Assembly (NCBI GenBank): GCA_903868145.1
Contig: CAIPTY010000014.1
Coordinates: 1 to 50,816 of the forward strand
Length of the DNA: 50,816 nucleotides
Reading direction: 5' to 3'
Source of the DNA: an uncultured Desulfuromonadales bacterium
GTDB taxonomy: Bacteria; Desulfobacterota; Desulfuromonadia; Geobacterales; Pseudopelobacteraceae
The notes under the pieces were generated by a model that did no database searches, was not told the DNA's origin, and saw only the letters and a program-made list of their open reading frames with translations. Of this stretch, positions 1 to 9,835 are shown in pieces. The translations under genes and the position numbers were made by a program. Each line of letters opens with the position of its first letter. The stretch's first letter is position 1.

Positions 1-82
1 CCCGGGCAAGATCGCTGATCAGGATCGGCTGGCCGACCGGCTGACCTGCGAGGTGTATCAGAGCCTTAAAGGCATATATTGA
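1..82 (+). CDS. C-terminal end of an upstream gene (partial)
   Basis: An open frame enters from the left edge and ends in TGA at 80-82. The last residues read ADRLTCEVYQSLKGIY, a composition and amphipathic pattern that looks coding rather than random. The 5' part lies outside the window, so no family can be assigned. It converges on the receiver gene that follows, with about 110 bp of AT-rich DNA between the two stops. Confidence 0.45.
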   Translation, partial: PGKIADQDRLADRLTCEVYQSLKGIY

Positions 83-192
83 TTTCTTGGATATCATATC
101 TATTAAAAATATAGATAAACAAAATAAATTGCGCTGTCAAGAAAAAAATACATCGAACGGGACTTTTGCAAGAGCCTCGGACGTCTGACTCG

Positions 193-585
193 TCAGGCGG
201 GAACCGGTAAGGAATGCGCACTAAATGCCTGAATCAATGAATCACTGAGAGCAGCCATGTTGATAGGTTTAATGAGAACCGCATTGAAACCGATTTCATA
301 TAAACCATCCAGTTCCTCTCCAAGGGCATGGGCAGTATACGCAACGATTGGAAGTGATACATTTCGGGGATCGGAACGTACATGGCGACATACTTCTTCC
401 CCGCTCATGCCGGGCATTTTCACGTCAAGCATGACCAGGTTGAATCCATGCTCACCTTCAAGCTTCTTAAGGGCATCTTTTCCATCGACTCCCTCTTCGG
501 CCTCCCATCCATCACGTTCCAGCATGTCAATCAACAACATGCGATTGAACTCAACATCATCAACTACAAGAACGCGCTTTTTCAT
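193..585 (-). CDS. Single-domain response regulator (receiver only)
   Basis: A stand-alone receiver of 130 residues and no output domain. The acidic pair is at D9-D10, the phospho-acceptor is D54 in MLDVKMPGM, a T/A switch residue sits in AYTAHA, and the conserved lysine is K106 in LIKPIN. Its ATG overlaps the stop of the preceding sensor kinase by four bases (ATGA), so the two are translationally coupled. The natural reading is that the kinase phosphorylates it. With no DNA-binding or enzymatic domain, its output must go through protein-protein contact or a phosphorelay, which cannot be resolved from this window. Confidence 0.9.
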   Translation of the reverse strand: MKKRVLVVDDVEFNRMLLIDMLERDGWEAEEGVDGKDALKKLEGEHGFNLVMLDVKMPGMSGEEVCRHVRSDPRNVSLPIVAYTAHALGEELDGLYEIGFNAVLIKPINMAALSDSLIQAFSAHSLPVPA

Positions 586-3107
586 GGTACTGGCAAAGTG
601 AAGAAGAAAGAAGATCCTTCTCCCAGTCTGGATTTTAATCCCATAGTTCCCCCCATGAGAATAACCAACTCCCGTGCGAGCGATAACCCCAACCCGGTTC
701 CTGCCTGCTCGGACGTCAGGAAATTGTCTGCCTGGTGAAATTTCTCAAAAATTCGTAGCTGCTGTTCTTCCGAAATACCAATTCCGCTATCGATAACGGT
801 AAAACAAACTGCGTTCACACCGCATTCTGCCTGAAGCCTGATCTCGCCCTGAGAAGTAAATTTGATGGCATTATTGAGCAGGTTATTGAGGACTTGCCGC
901 AATCGGGTCGGATCGCAGACCAGGTTCTTCTGCAGAGCGCCTTCGTAGGATTCAGTGAGAACAAGGCCTTTACTTTCAGCATGTGATCTGTGGGTGGCTG
1001 CAATCGATTCCAGCAGAGAACGAATATCCGTCTCAACCGGTTTCAACTCCAGGCGCCCGGCTTCAATTTTGGCAAAATCGAGCAAGTCATTTACCATATC
1101 CAGCAGATGTTTACCACTACTGTGAATGGTTTCGGCATAAAATCTCTGTTTCTTCTCCTGGATATCCATTTTGAGCAATTCTGAGTATCCAAGAATGCCA
1201 TTAAGGGGCGTACGTAGTTCGTGAGACACGCTGGCAAGAAAAATGCTTTTCATCCGGTTGGCCTTTTCAGCGCGTTTTGTTGCTTCTTCCATTTGACGAA
1301 ATGAATTTTGAACGCTATCCGCCATGAGATTGATAGATTCTGCAAGGCGTCCGATCTCATCATCGCTGGTTTTTTCTATACGGTAGGTAAGGTTGCCCTG
1401 CTCTATTTCACGCAAACCTGCAGACAGTTGCGTAACCCGCCTTGTTAACATATTGGCGAGCCAAATAGCGATAATGATGACAATCGAAACCATGAAAGTC
1501 GTCGAGACTACCAACGACCAGGCCGTTTTTTCTATACTGGCAGAAATCATATCCCGCGTTTCTTTGGCGGTCTTCTTCATCTGCTCGCCATACAACTTTA
1601 CGCGGCTATCCAGTTTTATTTTGGTTTCAGTTGCTGATTTGTGAAATTCATCAACGTTGGCACCGATTGTAATATATCCAAAACCACGGGGTGTCTTCCC
1701 GTATTTGCCGGTATAATAGGGAATGGTCGCAGCGGTTGTCAGTTTCCAGACACCGGACCAGAGAATTGCAAAGGAACCTGACCCGCCTTGTTTGGTCAAA
1801 TCGTACCACCCCTGGCATTGCGGCGCAAAATTGAGGTATCGGCCGTCAAGTCCCCGGATTCCCTGCTGGATCAACTCCTTTGAAGGTTTTTTTTCGCGGC
1901 TCTGATGATCGAAAACCGGCACTTCCGAAAGGTACGTGCTCAGCGGCCTGCCGCTCTCTTTCCAACCTTTGTAAAGGGAAGCCTCAAGCCATGGAGTTTC
2001 ATATTCGCCTGTATCGGAATTGAAGCCGATTATTGACTGATGACGCGGGTGAGCGATGTTGCGGTCGAGATAGTCCCACATGAAGGCATAATTGCCGTTT
2101 GAGGCATCTGCAATTTGTGTGTAGCGTGCGTCCGTGGGCATCAGGATGTCAGTGAAACTCATGATGTGATCATGATTAAGCGCAAGCGTGACATAACCGA
2201 CGATCTTGCCGGCTTTAACTACCGGTGTTGCCCACCGTATTATCCCCTTGAAACGTTTGCCTGCCGGGTTCTCCTTGCCGGAATAAGCCTCATTTTGGGG
2301 TTCGTAGGAGATCTTCGCCTGTTTGGCGGCATCGGGGGTAACCGGACCGTAATAGTGTGAACGAACGTAGGGGCCGATTACATCAGAGACATATATTTCA
2401 CCCGGTTTGAGGCGTTTCAGCTCAGCAAAATAGGTTTCAGCCTTAGAATATGTGTTGCGTTTGAATGAAACATTCCGAAGATCGCGTGGAAGCAGGCCAG
2501 TCGCGGATGCCTTGATTCTTTCCTGGCCATCAAGTCCGACAAAAGTAATTTCGTGGTAGAGCGGCTGTTCCTCACGTGTACTGATCTGTTCCGGTGGCCG
2601 GTAATTGAAATCCAGTTTGTTTTCCGGATTATCCGATGTGATAATTTTCGGACTGGCCTTGGATGAGTTTACCGGCACCCAGGATTTGCCGTCAGCACTC
2701 AGTTCCCACTTACCCTGAGCGACAAGCGCCCGCGTTCGATGCCGCAGGAACAGATTGTATTCAGTTTTAGACTGGTCCAATGCCGCGGCAAGCAAAACGT
2801 CATTATCTCTGGATTTGAGAAACTCAGCTACGGAAAGAGCTGTATCAGTGGTGAGACGCTCGATGAGTTCGCGCGACTTGAGATCCAGCGCACGCACGGA
2901 TTCCTTGGTCATTACGTCGCTCAACTGCCCAACGGTATCACGCACGCTGTTGGCCATTAAGGAGCTGCGTTCCGATACTTGGCTGCCCAGATGAAAAACC
3001 CCCTGCCAGGCCAGCAAAGCCAGAAGCAGCAAGGGGATCACTTTGATAGCAACAAAGAGCAGAATGAGCTTCGTTCGTATGCCAAGCCGTGCCACAAAAG
3101 AATACAT
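582..3107 (-). CDS. Membrane sensor histidine kinase with large periplasmic domain, HAMP, HisKA, HATPase
   Basis: The predicted chain starts at an ATG giving MYSFVARLG, directly before a hydrophobic segment that serves as the first membrane helix. The frame stays open upstream to a GTG at 3251, but those 48 residues look non-domain and overlap the next gene's stop, so the start is uncertain. After the first helix comes a periplasmic sensor region of roughly 480 residues, probably Cache-like. A second membrane helix, a HAMP linker, a HisKA box with SHELRTPLNG, and a HATPase with N box NLLNNAIKFT, DSGIGI and GTGLGL follow. All catalytic motifs look intact. It has no receiver of its own; the partner is the overlapping downstream receiver gene. 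Confidence 0.85.
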   Translation of the reverse strand: MYSFVARLGIRTKLILLFVAIKVIPLLLLALLAWQGVFHLGSQVSERSSLMANSVRDTVGQLSDVMTKESVRALDLKSRELIERLTTDTALSVAEFLKSRDNDVLLAAALDQSKTEYNLFLRHRTRALVAQGKWELSADGKSWVPVNSSKASPKIITSDNPENKLDFNYRPPEQISTREEQPLYHEITFVGLDGQERIKASATGLLPRDLRNVSFKRNTYSKAETYFAELKRLKPGEIYVSDVIGPYVRSHYYGPVTPDAAKQAKISYEPQNEAYSGKENPAGKRFKGIIRWATPVVKAGKIVGYVTLALNHDHIMSFTDILMPTDARYTQIADASNGNYAFMWDYLDRNIAHPRHQSIIGFNSDTGEYETPWLEASLYKGWKESGRPLSTYLSEVPVFDHQSREKKPSKELIQQGIRGLDGRYLNFAPQCQGWYDLTKQGGSGSFAILWSGVWKLTTAATIPYYTGKYGKTPRGFGYITIGANVDEFHKSATETKIKLDSRVKLYGEQMKKTAKETRDMISASIEKTAWSLVVSTTFMVSIVIIIAIWLANMLTRRVTQLSAGLREIEQGNLTYRIEKTSDDEIGRLAESINLMADSVQNSFRQMEEATKRAEKANRMKSIFLASVSHELRTPLNGILGYSELLKMDIQEKKQRFYAETIHSSGKHLLDMVNDLLDFAKIEAGRLELKPVETDIRSLLESIAATHRSHAESKGLVLTESYEGALQKNLVCDPTRLRQVLNNLLNNAIKFTSQGEIRLQAECGVNAVCFTVIDSGIGISEEQQLRIFEKFHQADNFLTSEQAGTGLGLSLARELVILMGGTMGLKSRLGEGSSFFFTLPVP

Positions 3108-3235
3108 CTGGTTACTCGCTTTCAGTACGTAATGGAAAAGAGTTCGTTCTTGCGTAGTCAGACTCGTCTGGCTAATGATTCGATCTCGCACAGACCTTCT
3201 GAGCCGGCGGTTTGTCGAGGAGCAATAACAGGTTT

Positions 3236-4018
3236 CTACTGGGCTGTCCACCCTCCGTCAATCGGAATCGCTGAACCGGTGATCTGATCCGCACCAGATG
3301 AACAAAGAAACAGTACCAACTGCCCAAGCTGTTCAACGGAGACAAACTGCTGTGACGGCTGTTTATCCGCAAGAATACTGCGGCCGCCGGATTCAATATC
3401 TACCCCGAGAGCCTGTGCCCGGGCAATAATCTGAGGTTCGATAAGCTCCGTTCTGGTCCAGCCGGGACACATTGCATTGCAGGTGATTCCTGAACCGGCC
3501 GTTTCCAGAGCTATAACTTTTGTAAGCCCAACCAGGCCATGTTTGGCAGCCACATAGGCTATTTTGCCGGGCGATGCCACAAGGCCATGAACCGAGGCTA
3601 CATTGATGATACGCCCCCAGCCGTTTCGTCTCATGTGCGGAAGCGCGTGGTGAATTGTGTAATAGCTGGAAGAGAGATTAATGGCGATAATGGCATTCCA
3701 GCGCTCAGGAGGGAATTCTTCAACCGGCGCAGTATACTGAATTCCGGCGTTATTTACCAGAATATCGACGTTGCCAAATATTGCCGTAGCTGCTTCAACC
3801 AATTCGGCAATCTCATCAGGTCGGGTCAGGTCGGCGCGGTGGTAATATGCCGATATTCCAAATTCATTCTCCAAGCCGGATCTAAGGGATTCAATATCTG
3901 ACGGATCTCTCGAACCATTCATCATGATATTGCACCCCTGTCGCGCCAAGGCGCGAGCTATTGCCAACCCGATTCCTTTGGTCGAACCTGTTATAAGAGC
4001 ACTTTTGCCTTTAAGCAT
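3236..4018 (-). CDS. bdhA: Short-chain dehydrogenase, probably D-3-hydroxybutyrate dehydrogenase
   Basis: A classical SDR of 260 residues. The NAD-binding glycine motif is TGSTKGIG near residues 10-17, NNAG is at 89-92, and the catalytic set is S142, Y155 and K159. The C-terminus ends DGGWTAQ, which I associate with 3-hydroxybutyrate dehydrogenases oxidising D-3-hydroxybutyrate to acetoacetate. Substrate remains inferred. No clear Shine-Dalgarno is visible before the ATG. Downstream it runs into the sensor kinase gene. There is no polyhydroxybutyrate gene beside it to support the role. Confidence 0.75.
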   Translation of the reverse strand: MLKGKSALITGSTKGIGLAIARALARQGCNIMMNGSRDPSDIESLRSGLENEFGISAYYHRADLTRPDEIAELVEAATAIFGNVDILVNNAGIQYTAPVEEFPPERWNAIIAINLSSSYYTIHHALPHMRRNGWGRIINVASVHGLVASPGKIAYVAAKHGLVGLTKVIALETAGSGITCNAMCPGWTRTELIEPQIIARAQALGVDIESGGRSILADKQPSQQFVSVEQLGQLVLFLCSSGADQITGSAIPIDGGWTAQ

Positions 4019-4054
4019 GATTGAGACAATCAGCAGCAGGAAGATGCAAATGTT

Positions 4055-4070
4055 TCACATAAGCATGTGA
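4055..4070. promoter_or_regulatory. Interrupted palindrome upstream of the dehydrogenase
   Basis: TCACAT and ATGTGA face each other across a four-base centre (AAGC), a perfect 6+6 inverted repeat 37 bp before the dehydrogenase start. The arms run opposite to the CRP half-site order (TGTGA then TCACA), so it is not a standard CRP box. It could be an operator for another dimeric regulator. Confidence 0.3.
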
Positions 4071-4446
4071 TGTCGGAGAGGTGACCATAGGCCCCACTAA
4101 ATAGTGTAAAACAGCGTTTAATTACTATACCGGAATTTGTGTGTATTTCAATCCAAAATCACAGCCAGTAACTTTCAGAAGCAACGTGCCGACCTGACCG
4201 GCATTGCCCTGCATCAATATCAGTGAGATGGAAAACGGCAGGCGGCCCATGAGAGGTAAACCGGGATAAAGACAAAAGTTGCTCTGTCAACTAACGTCAC
4301 ACGTCAATAACATCCCGAAATTTTTACTATTTTTTGGTAAAATGCCCGAGTTGTCAATAAATGTCGCTCCTGCCGTTGATGTCAGGCAGACGGGTGTTTT
4401 AAGTATAAGTAAATGTTATTGTTTAATTTATTAGCAAAAAAATAAC

Positions 4447-4461
4447 TGGCGCATTTATTGC
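4447..4461 (+). promoter_or_regulatory. Candidate sigma-54 promoter (-24/-12)
   Basis: TGGCGCATTTATTGC has GG and GC separated by exactly ten bases, matching the invariant spacing of RpoN promoters (consensus TGGCACG-N4-TTGC). It lies about 70 bp before the start of the truncated kinase gene, in AT-rich DNA. The match is good but not perfect at the middle of the -24 box. Confidence 0.5.
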
Positions 4462-4532
4462 GACTACACGCAATAGCTACTCTGAATAAAGAGACACGCC
4501 TTGCGATGAGATTCAACGTAAAGGACGGTATC

Positions 4533-5105
4533 ATGCTGACATACATGAAAAGCGTACTCGACAACAGTCAATCCAACTCCCTGTCAACCGCTCGCCTGAC
4601 ACCGCATATTGCCCTGGCTTACTTACTGCTGGGAGCGTTCGGGCTCATGCTGGCCATCGGCCCCGGTTACGCAAGCCCGATATTCCCCGCCGCCGCCCTG
4701 TCGCTGGTGGAAGCCGGATTGAAGAACCAGAACATCGAGATTCATCTGGAAGCCCCTCAGGATGTAGTGCTGACCGGACTCCCCAATGAGTATTCGCAGG
4801 TCATTCTCAATCTGCTGTCTAATGCCGGAGAAGCCGTCAAGGGGGCTGGTGTCGCCGAAGGGGTCATCGGGATACGTTTATTCGAGAGGGATGGATCGGG
4901 CTGCGTATCCATAAGCGACAATGGCGGTGGTATTCCCGGTGAAGTTATTGACAAGATATTCGAGCCCTATTTCTCCACAAAGGAGATGGGCACCGGCATC
5001 GGCTTGTACATGTCAAAAATGATTATTGAACGCAGCATGAACGGAACTATCGAGGCTCGTAACATCAACGGCGGAGCCGAATTTGTGGTTTCGATTCCAC
5101 TTTGA
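4533..5105 (+). pseudogene. Remnant sensor kinase: MASE1 start fused to a HATPase domain
   Basis: The frame starts at an ATG preceded by AAGGA at seven bases. Residues about 15-55 are a MASE1-like membrane beginning (YLLLGAFGLM, then IGPGYASPIFPAAA), which normally opens a domain of eight helices. Without a break in frame it continues into EAGLKNQNIEIHLEAP, the start of a kinase ATPase domain. That domain has N box NLLSNAGEAV, SDNGGGIP, an FEPYFSTK lid and GTGIGL. The rest of MASE1, any PAS domains and the phospho-acceptor HisKA box are missing. The simplest explanation is an in-frame internal deletion of a full-length kinase. It may still express a membrane-anchored ATPase fragment. It cannot autophosphorylate in the usual way. 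Confidence 0.75.
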
Positions 5106-5200
5106 AAGAACAGAATACTGTACCACTCTTCAAGGCGTTAGATTTCAATGCCCTATAGTTACTGTAATGAGGGTGCATGTGCGTAGAATGAGGAAACACC

Positions 5201-6937
5201 ATGAATAGCGACGCTCAGAGCCAGGCATTCCTGAAAAACCTCACACTGTTATACGTGGAGGATGAAGAGGATACCCGCGAACAGTTCAGGCAGTATCTGT
5301 CCCGTTATGCCGGCACTCTTATAACTGCCGCTAACGGTGTGGATGGTCTGCAGGCCTATCGAGAGCACACTCCGGACATAATAATCACCGATATTCAGAT
5401 GCCTGTCATGGACGGTCTGTCCATGGTTCACGAAATCCACAGTATCGATAAATCTGTCCCCATCATTGTCCTGACAGCTTTTGAGCAGCCCAATTATCTC
5501 ATTGCTTCCATTGATGCAGGCGTAGCCAGGTATGTCACTAAACCGGTGAACTTGGGCAAATTTCAGGAAGCGCTGCTGGAGTGCGCCCACCGCCTGCTGG
5601 CTGAGGACCGGCTGATAAAATCAATGCGTCTGCTGGAGCAGGGGAATTCAAATGCCAAAATAGCTATCAGCGGCAGTCATGAGACACGGAAACTCTCTGA
5701 CAGCTTTAACAGGATGGTTGACGGGGTAATAGGACTGGTGGACAACACCGCCCAACAGGTGTTCGAACTTGCTCAAGTGCAGGAACGGGCGCAGCATACC
5801 TCCGAACTGCTTGAAATAAACAAGGCGCTTGAAAAATCACTGGCTGAAGTCAGTCACTTGATTTCAATCAGGGAAACCATGTACATGGGCGTTATCAACG
5901 CAATGGTCAGCACCATAGAAGCCAGCGATACGTACACGCACGGCCACTCGTCGAGGGTAACAAGCTACAGTCTTGCATTGGCCAATAGAATCGGGCTGCC
6001 AGCCGGGCGGCTAAAAAATCTTGAACAGGCCTGTATCCTGCACGATATCGGCAAAATAGGCATCGATAAATCCATTCTGCACAAGCCGGGGAAACTTACG
6101 GATGAAGAACTTGAGACCATGCAGCAGCATCCGGGCATTGCTGTACGCATACTCAAAAATATTGAACATCTTTCCGAAGTGCAAAATATTGTAGTCAAGC
6201 ATCATGAACGGTTTGACGGCAGGGGGTATCCAAATGGCCTGAGCGGAGATGACCTGGAGGTAGAGGCACGGATAATCTCGATAGCCGACACCTTTGATGC
6301 CATGACATCCCACCGCCCATACCGCAAGGGTCTGCCTGTCGAAGTTGCACTGGAGGAGCTTTCAAAAAACGCCGGGAGCCAGTTTGATCCTGAGCTGGTG
6401 GCACATTTTATTTCGCTGTTACAGGACGGCGGATTGACGGCGGTCACCGAAAACGAGCTGCTCGAATTGGGAACCGAGTCCAGGAAAAGCGCCGTGGGCA
6501 GCGGGATTGATCAGGAGGCAGGACAGGCGCCGTTAAACGCACTGGTTGTGGAAGATGATCACTTGAGCAGCCTGATGGTGCGGGATTTTCTCAGGCGGAT
6601 GGGAGTCGAAGTTGATGAAGCGGTAACTGCGGAGGCCGGACTCAGGCTGTTTGCAGAGAAACGCCATGATCTGGTATTTGTGGATATAGGACTGCCGGAC
6701 TCCGACGGCTATACGGTTGCAAAAGGGATGCGGCAGATCGAGCAGCACTCTGAACACAATTTTGATTTGAGGGCTGTTATATGCGCACTTACATCCCACA
6801 CGCTGGAGGAAGCCGGAGAGCAGGCGCTTGCCAGCGGTATGAACGTCTTCGTACAGAAACCTTTCAACGTGGAGATCATGCAGGAGATTATTGAAATGGC
6901 AAGCCAGGTCGCCGTGCGCCACAGTCATCTGCGCTGA
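5201..6937 (+). CDS. Receiver-HD-GYP-receiver protein, likely cyclic-di-GMP phosphodiesterase
   Basis: A 578-residue soluble regulator. The first receiver (about 12-130) has phospho-acceptor D64 and K114. A short helical, partly coiled-coil linker follows. The HD-GYP domain (about 230-410) has H281-D282 in HDIGKIGI and [11 protein letters not shown] with GYP at 342-344, the signature of cyclic-di-GMP hydrolases. A second receiver (about 446-570) has D495 and K553. Both receivers keep their key residues, so the enzyme could integrate two phospho-inputs. GAGG-like sequence precedes the ATG. It sits between the remnant kinase and the chemosensory operon, which suggests a link between chemosensing and cyclic-di-GMP, but the partner kinase is not known. 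Confidence 0.88.
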   Translation: MNSDAQSQAFLKNLTLLYVEDEEDTREQFRQYLSRYAGTLITAANGVDGLQAYREHTPDIIITDIQMPVMDGLSMVHEIHSIDKSVPIIVLTAFEQPNYLIASIDAGVARYVTKPVNLGKFQEALLECAHRLLAEDRLIKSMRLLEQGNSNAKIAISGSHETRKLSDSFNRMVDGVIGLVDNTAQQVFELAQVQERAQHTSELLEINKALEKSLAEVSHLISIRETMYMGVINAMVSTIEASDTYTHGHSSRVTSYSLALANRIGLPAGRLKNLEQACILHDIGKIGIDKSILHKPGKLTDEELETMQQHPGIAVRILKNIEHLSEVQNIVVKHHERFDGRGYPNGLSGDDLEVEARIISIADTFDAMTSHRPYRKGLPVEVALEELSKNAGSQFDPELVAHFISLLQDGGLTAVTENELLELGTESRKSAVGSGIDQEAGQAPLNALVVEDDHLSSLMVRDFLRRMGVEVDEAVTAEAGLRLFAEKRHDLVFVDIGLPDSDGYTVAKGMRQIEQHSEHNFDLRAVICALTSHTLEEAGEQALASGMNVFVQKPFNVEIMQEIIEMASQVAVRHSHLR

Positions 6938-6984
6938 CCGGGTTTGGAAACATAAACGACCTATATCAGAAGGGGGGACGGAAG

Positions 6985-8793
6985 ATGAAAAAGTTGAAGA
7001 TCGGAGCACGCCTTTTCGCCGGTTTTATTGTGATACTGCTGATGCTGGTGGCCGTTGCGGGGATCAGCTATGTCAACTTGAATATGCTTGGCGGCGAGAT
7101 TGATAACCTGGTCAAGGACAAATGGGTCAAGAGCCAGCTGTTGGCTGATCTTGACAGGAAACTGGATGATGTTTCAACTTCAATCAACATAATTGCACTG
7201 TCGGACTCTGCCGAAGTCAGAAAAAGGGAAGCGGCACAAATAGCGGAGTTCAGCAGAGCTATCAGCCAGGATCTCGAAACGCTGGATAAAATAGTGCCTT
7301 CCGATGCCGGTAAAAAATATCTTGCCGCTATAAAGATGAAACGGGATGCCTACCGGGAAGAACTGAAAAAGGCCATCGATTATGGCAGTGCCGGCAAGCA
7401 GGATGAGGTGGCAGGGCTTGTGCTCGGTTTACTCGCTGAAAAAAAACTGGAATATAACAGAGCCGTTGATGAAATGAATCGGCATCAGGTCAAGGAGGTA
7501 GAACGGGTCAGCGCCGAATGCGCCGGTCGTGTCGATATGTCGAAAACACTCCTGTTTATTTCCGGTATTGCCGCAGTAATCCTGGGTTGCATCCTCTCCG
7601 CGTTCATCTCAAGATCTATTACAAATCCCCTAAATGACTGCGTCGAAGCTGCGGAAAGAATTGCCGCCGGAGATACCGGCGTCATCCTGAACACATCAGC
7701 GCATGACGAAACCGGCGCCCTGCAGCAATCGATGCTCAAGATGACGACCGCTATCAAGCTGATGAGCAGCGATGCACTAATGCTCTCCGAAGAAGCTCTG
7801 GCCGGCAAGCTCACCACCCGTGCCGATGCGGCAAAGCACCAGGGAGAGTTCCGCGCTATCGTGCAGGGTTTCAATGAAGCTCTGGATGCGGTGATGACAC
7901 CTCTCAACGAAGTCCGCAGCATCATCGAGTCTATGGCTGGTGGTGATTTGAGCCGCCGCATGACCGGAGATGCGCGTGGCGAGTTCGCCATTCTCAAGGA
8001 CAGCCTGAACAACTCCATGCAAAATATCGCTTCGGCTATTGGTAATGTTACCCAGAACGCCCGCCAGGTTGCCTCGGCATCTTCCCAGACATCCGCTGCA
8101 GTGGGACAGATCTCTGACGGCTCACAGAACCAGCTGCACGCTATCGGACAGGTGGCGACGGCTGTCAAGCAGACCGCCGCATCAATCGCCGATGTCTCAC
8201 GCAATACTGAGGAGGCGAGTCTGCGTGCCAAGGCTTCAGTGGTCATTGTTAACGAAGGACAGGCCAAGATGGCGCAGATGGTGGCTGTGGTCAACAACAT
8301 CGCCGCCAACAGCGAGAAGATCAACAAGATTACCGATGTAATTGAGAAAATTGCCAACAAGACCAATCTGCTTTCACTCAATGCGGCCATTGAGGCGGCC
8401 CGTGCCGGTGAACATGGCCGGGGCTTTGCCGTAGTGGCCGAAGAGGTGGGCAAGCTTGCCGCCAACGCTGCAGATTCGACCCAGGAGATCGTCGTCCTGG
8501 TCAACCAGGCGGTAAAAGAGGCAAATAACGCAGTATCTACTGTTAATGAAGTCAGCAGCGGCATGCAGAGGATCAGCGAAGGAGCCTTACAGACAGAATC
8601 GATGCTTCAGCGCATTTCTGCTGCTCTTGAAGAGCAGAGCGCTGCCGTACAGGAGATAAATGCCAATATTACCTCACTGAACAAGGTTGCCGAATCGAAT
8701 GCCACCGCTTCGGAGGAGATTACCGCTACCGTGGTGGAACTGTCACGGCTGGCGGATAATACCCGCAAGGAAGCGGAACTGTTCAAGGTGTAG
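6985..8793 (+). CDS. Methyl-accepting chemotaxis protein with repeated HAMP modules
   Basis: A transmembrane chemoreceptor of 602 residues. Membrane helix 1 is at about 10-31, the periplasmic four-helix sensor at 32-185, and helix 2 at 186-208. A first HAMP (209-262) is followed by two more HAMP-like stretches (about 263-303 and 305-355), then the signalling coiled coil with its conserved hairpin tip ([20 protein letters not shown]). The C-terminus ends ELFKV with no pentapeptide tether for CheR/CheB, so methylation enzymes must bind directly. It is the first gene of the chemosensory operon, with AAGGGGGGAC before the ATG. The ligand is unknown. Confidence 0.92.
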   Translation: MKKLKIGARLFAGFIVILLMLVAVAGISYVNLNMLGGEIDNLVKDKWVKSQLLADLDRKLDDVSTSINIIALSDSAEVRKREAAQIAEFSRAISQDLETLDKIVPSDAGKKYLAAIKMKRDAYREELKKAIDYGSAGKQDEVAGLVLGLLAEKKLEYNRAVDEMNRHQVKEVERVSAECAGRVDMSKTLLFISGIAAVILGCILSAFISRSITNPLNDCVEAAERIAAGDTGVILNTSAHDETGALQQSMLKMTTAIKLMSSDALMLSEEALAGKLTTRADAAKHQGEFRAIVQGFNEALDAVMTPLNEVRSIIESMAGGDLSRRMTGDARGEFAILKDSLNNSMQNIASAIGNVTQNARQVASASSQTSAAVGQISDGSQNQLHAIGQVATAVKQTAASIADVSRNTEEASLRAKASVVIVNEGQAKMAQMVAVVNNIAANSEKINKITDVIEKIANKTNLLSLNAAIEAARAGEHGRGFAVVAEEVGKLAANAADSTQEIVVLVNQAVKEANNAVSTVNEVSSGMQRISEGALQTESMLQRISAALEEQSAAVQEINANITSLNKVAESNATASEEITATVVELSRLADNTRKEAELFKV

Positions 8794-8812
8794 AGAAAGA
8801 GGGGTTTTGCAA

Positions 8813-9820
8813 ATGCCGCAACACGCTGTTGAAACGAACATAGATCAGCTCATTTCCGGTCTGAAAACTGCGGTAGGTACCCTCAAGGAATCTCTTGATA
8901 CAGCTCAACTGAAAAACAGTGTGCCGTTTCCGCTCAGCATGAACACCAGACAGGAGATAGTAAGTGTCCTGATGCATGAAGTAGAGCGGCGTTATGGCAT
9001 TGCGCCTGGCGGCCAGGTGGAGCGGAAGCTGGTACGCATTTTTGAAACGATGAACTTCAGTTATCTTGAGCAATGGAGTCAGGCCCTGTTGTCTCCAAAT
9101 GCCATCGAGACGGAATGGCTCTCGCTGGTGGAGTGTCTGACCGTGCATGAGACATATTTTGACCGCGACAAGGAGCAGCTTGGAATTCTGCACAGCAGCA
9201 TCCTGCCCCGCTTGATTGAGCAGAAACACCAGTCGGGCGACTACCGGCTGAGGATATGGTCAGCCGGCTGCTCCAGCGGAGAGGAGACCTATAACCTGGC
9301 CATGCTGGTGCTGATGGCCATGAAAAATGCCGGTTTTGCCCTTGAACAGCGGGATGGTTCCATCATGCTGATACCCTCATGGAGCATTTCGGTAATGGGT
9401 AGCGACATCTCTTCCCAGATGATCCGCATTGCAAAAAGCGCAACCTACACTACCGGCGAAATGGGATCGTTCCGTAATATGAATCCCCTGCTGTGGAGTT
9501 TTTTTGACGAACTTCCGGATCAGGATGCAGGGGCTTTCAAGGCGAAAAGCATGCGCGTAAAAAATTGCGTGTCATTGATCACCGGTTTTTGCCGCCACAA
9601 TCTTCTGGAACCTTTGAAAGAGGTGCCGCCATTTGATTTGATTCTCTGCCGCAACGTTTTGATTTATTTCGACGGCTGCAAGAAGGTCGTGCTGGAACGG
9701 CTGAATAATAGTCTTGCAAGCGGCGGTGTACTCATGCTGGGGGCGACCGATGTCATGCCGGCACGGCACGACCTTAAACGATGCCAGCACAACGGTGTTT
9801 TCTGGCATGAAAAAAACTGA
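8813..9820 (+). CDS. cheR: Chemotaxis protein methyltransferase CheR
   Basis: Transfers methyl groups from S-adenosylmethionine to receptor glutamates. The SAM-binding region shows IWSAGCSSGEE, then a conserved acidic GSDIS and DLILCRNVLIYFD near the C-terminus, the standard CheR order. At 335 residues it is longer than typical CheR (about 270-290). The extra length is an N-terminal extension of about 45 residues without a recognised domain. The ATG chosen gives MPQHAVETN, lies 19 bp after the receptor stop, and follows a GAGGGG motif. It acts with CheB in this operon on the receptor just upstream. Confidence 0.92.
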   Translation: MPQHAVETNIDQLISGLKTAVGTLKESLDTAQLKNSVPFPLSMNTRQEIVSVLMHEVERRYGIAPGGQVERKLVRIFETMNFSYLEQWSQALLSPNAIETEWLSLVECLTVHETYFDRDKEQLGILHSSILPRLIEQKHQSGDYRLRIWSAGCSSGEETYNLAMLVLMAMKNAGFALEQRDGSIMLIPSWSISVMGSDISSQMIRIAKSATYTTGEMGSFRNMNPLLWSFFDELPDQDAGAFKAKSMRVKNCVSLITGFCRHNLLEPLKEVPPFDLILCRNVLIYFDGCKKVVLERLNNSLASGGVLMLGATDVMPARHDLKRCQHNGVFWHEKN

Positions 9821-9835
9821 CGCGGAGACGGTTCC

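Larger units (their letters stand above)
4019..4532. other. Long intergenic region between divergent genes
   Basis: About 510 bp with no convincing coding frame. It separates the minus-strand dehydrogenase from the plus-strand truncated kinase. It holds a perfect interrupted palindrome near the dehydrogenase and a candidate sigma-54 promoter near the kinase. The middle is AT-rich and I could not match it to a known riboswitch or small RNA. Confidence 0.6.

Noticed and set aside
83-192. AT-rich hairpin at the left end
   Set aside because: TATCTAT/ATAGATA pairing is weak and without GC base; not called as terminator.
7485-8564. Long minus-strand frame (359 codons) opposite the chemoreceptor gene
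   Set aside because: It is the antisense shadow of the MCP gene; the Ala/Ser/Thr-rich translation has no domain and the plus-strand frame carries all receptor motifs.
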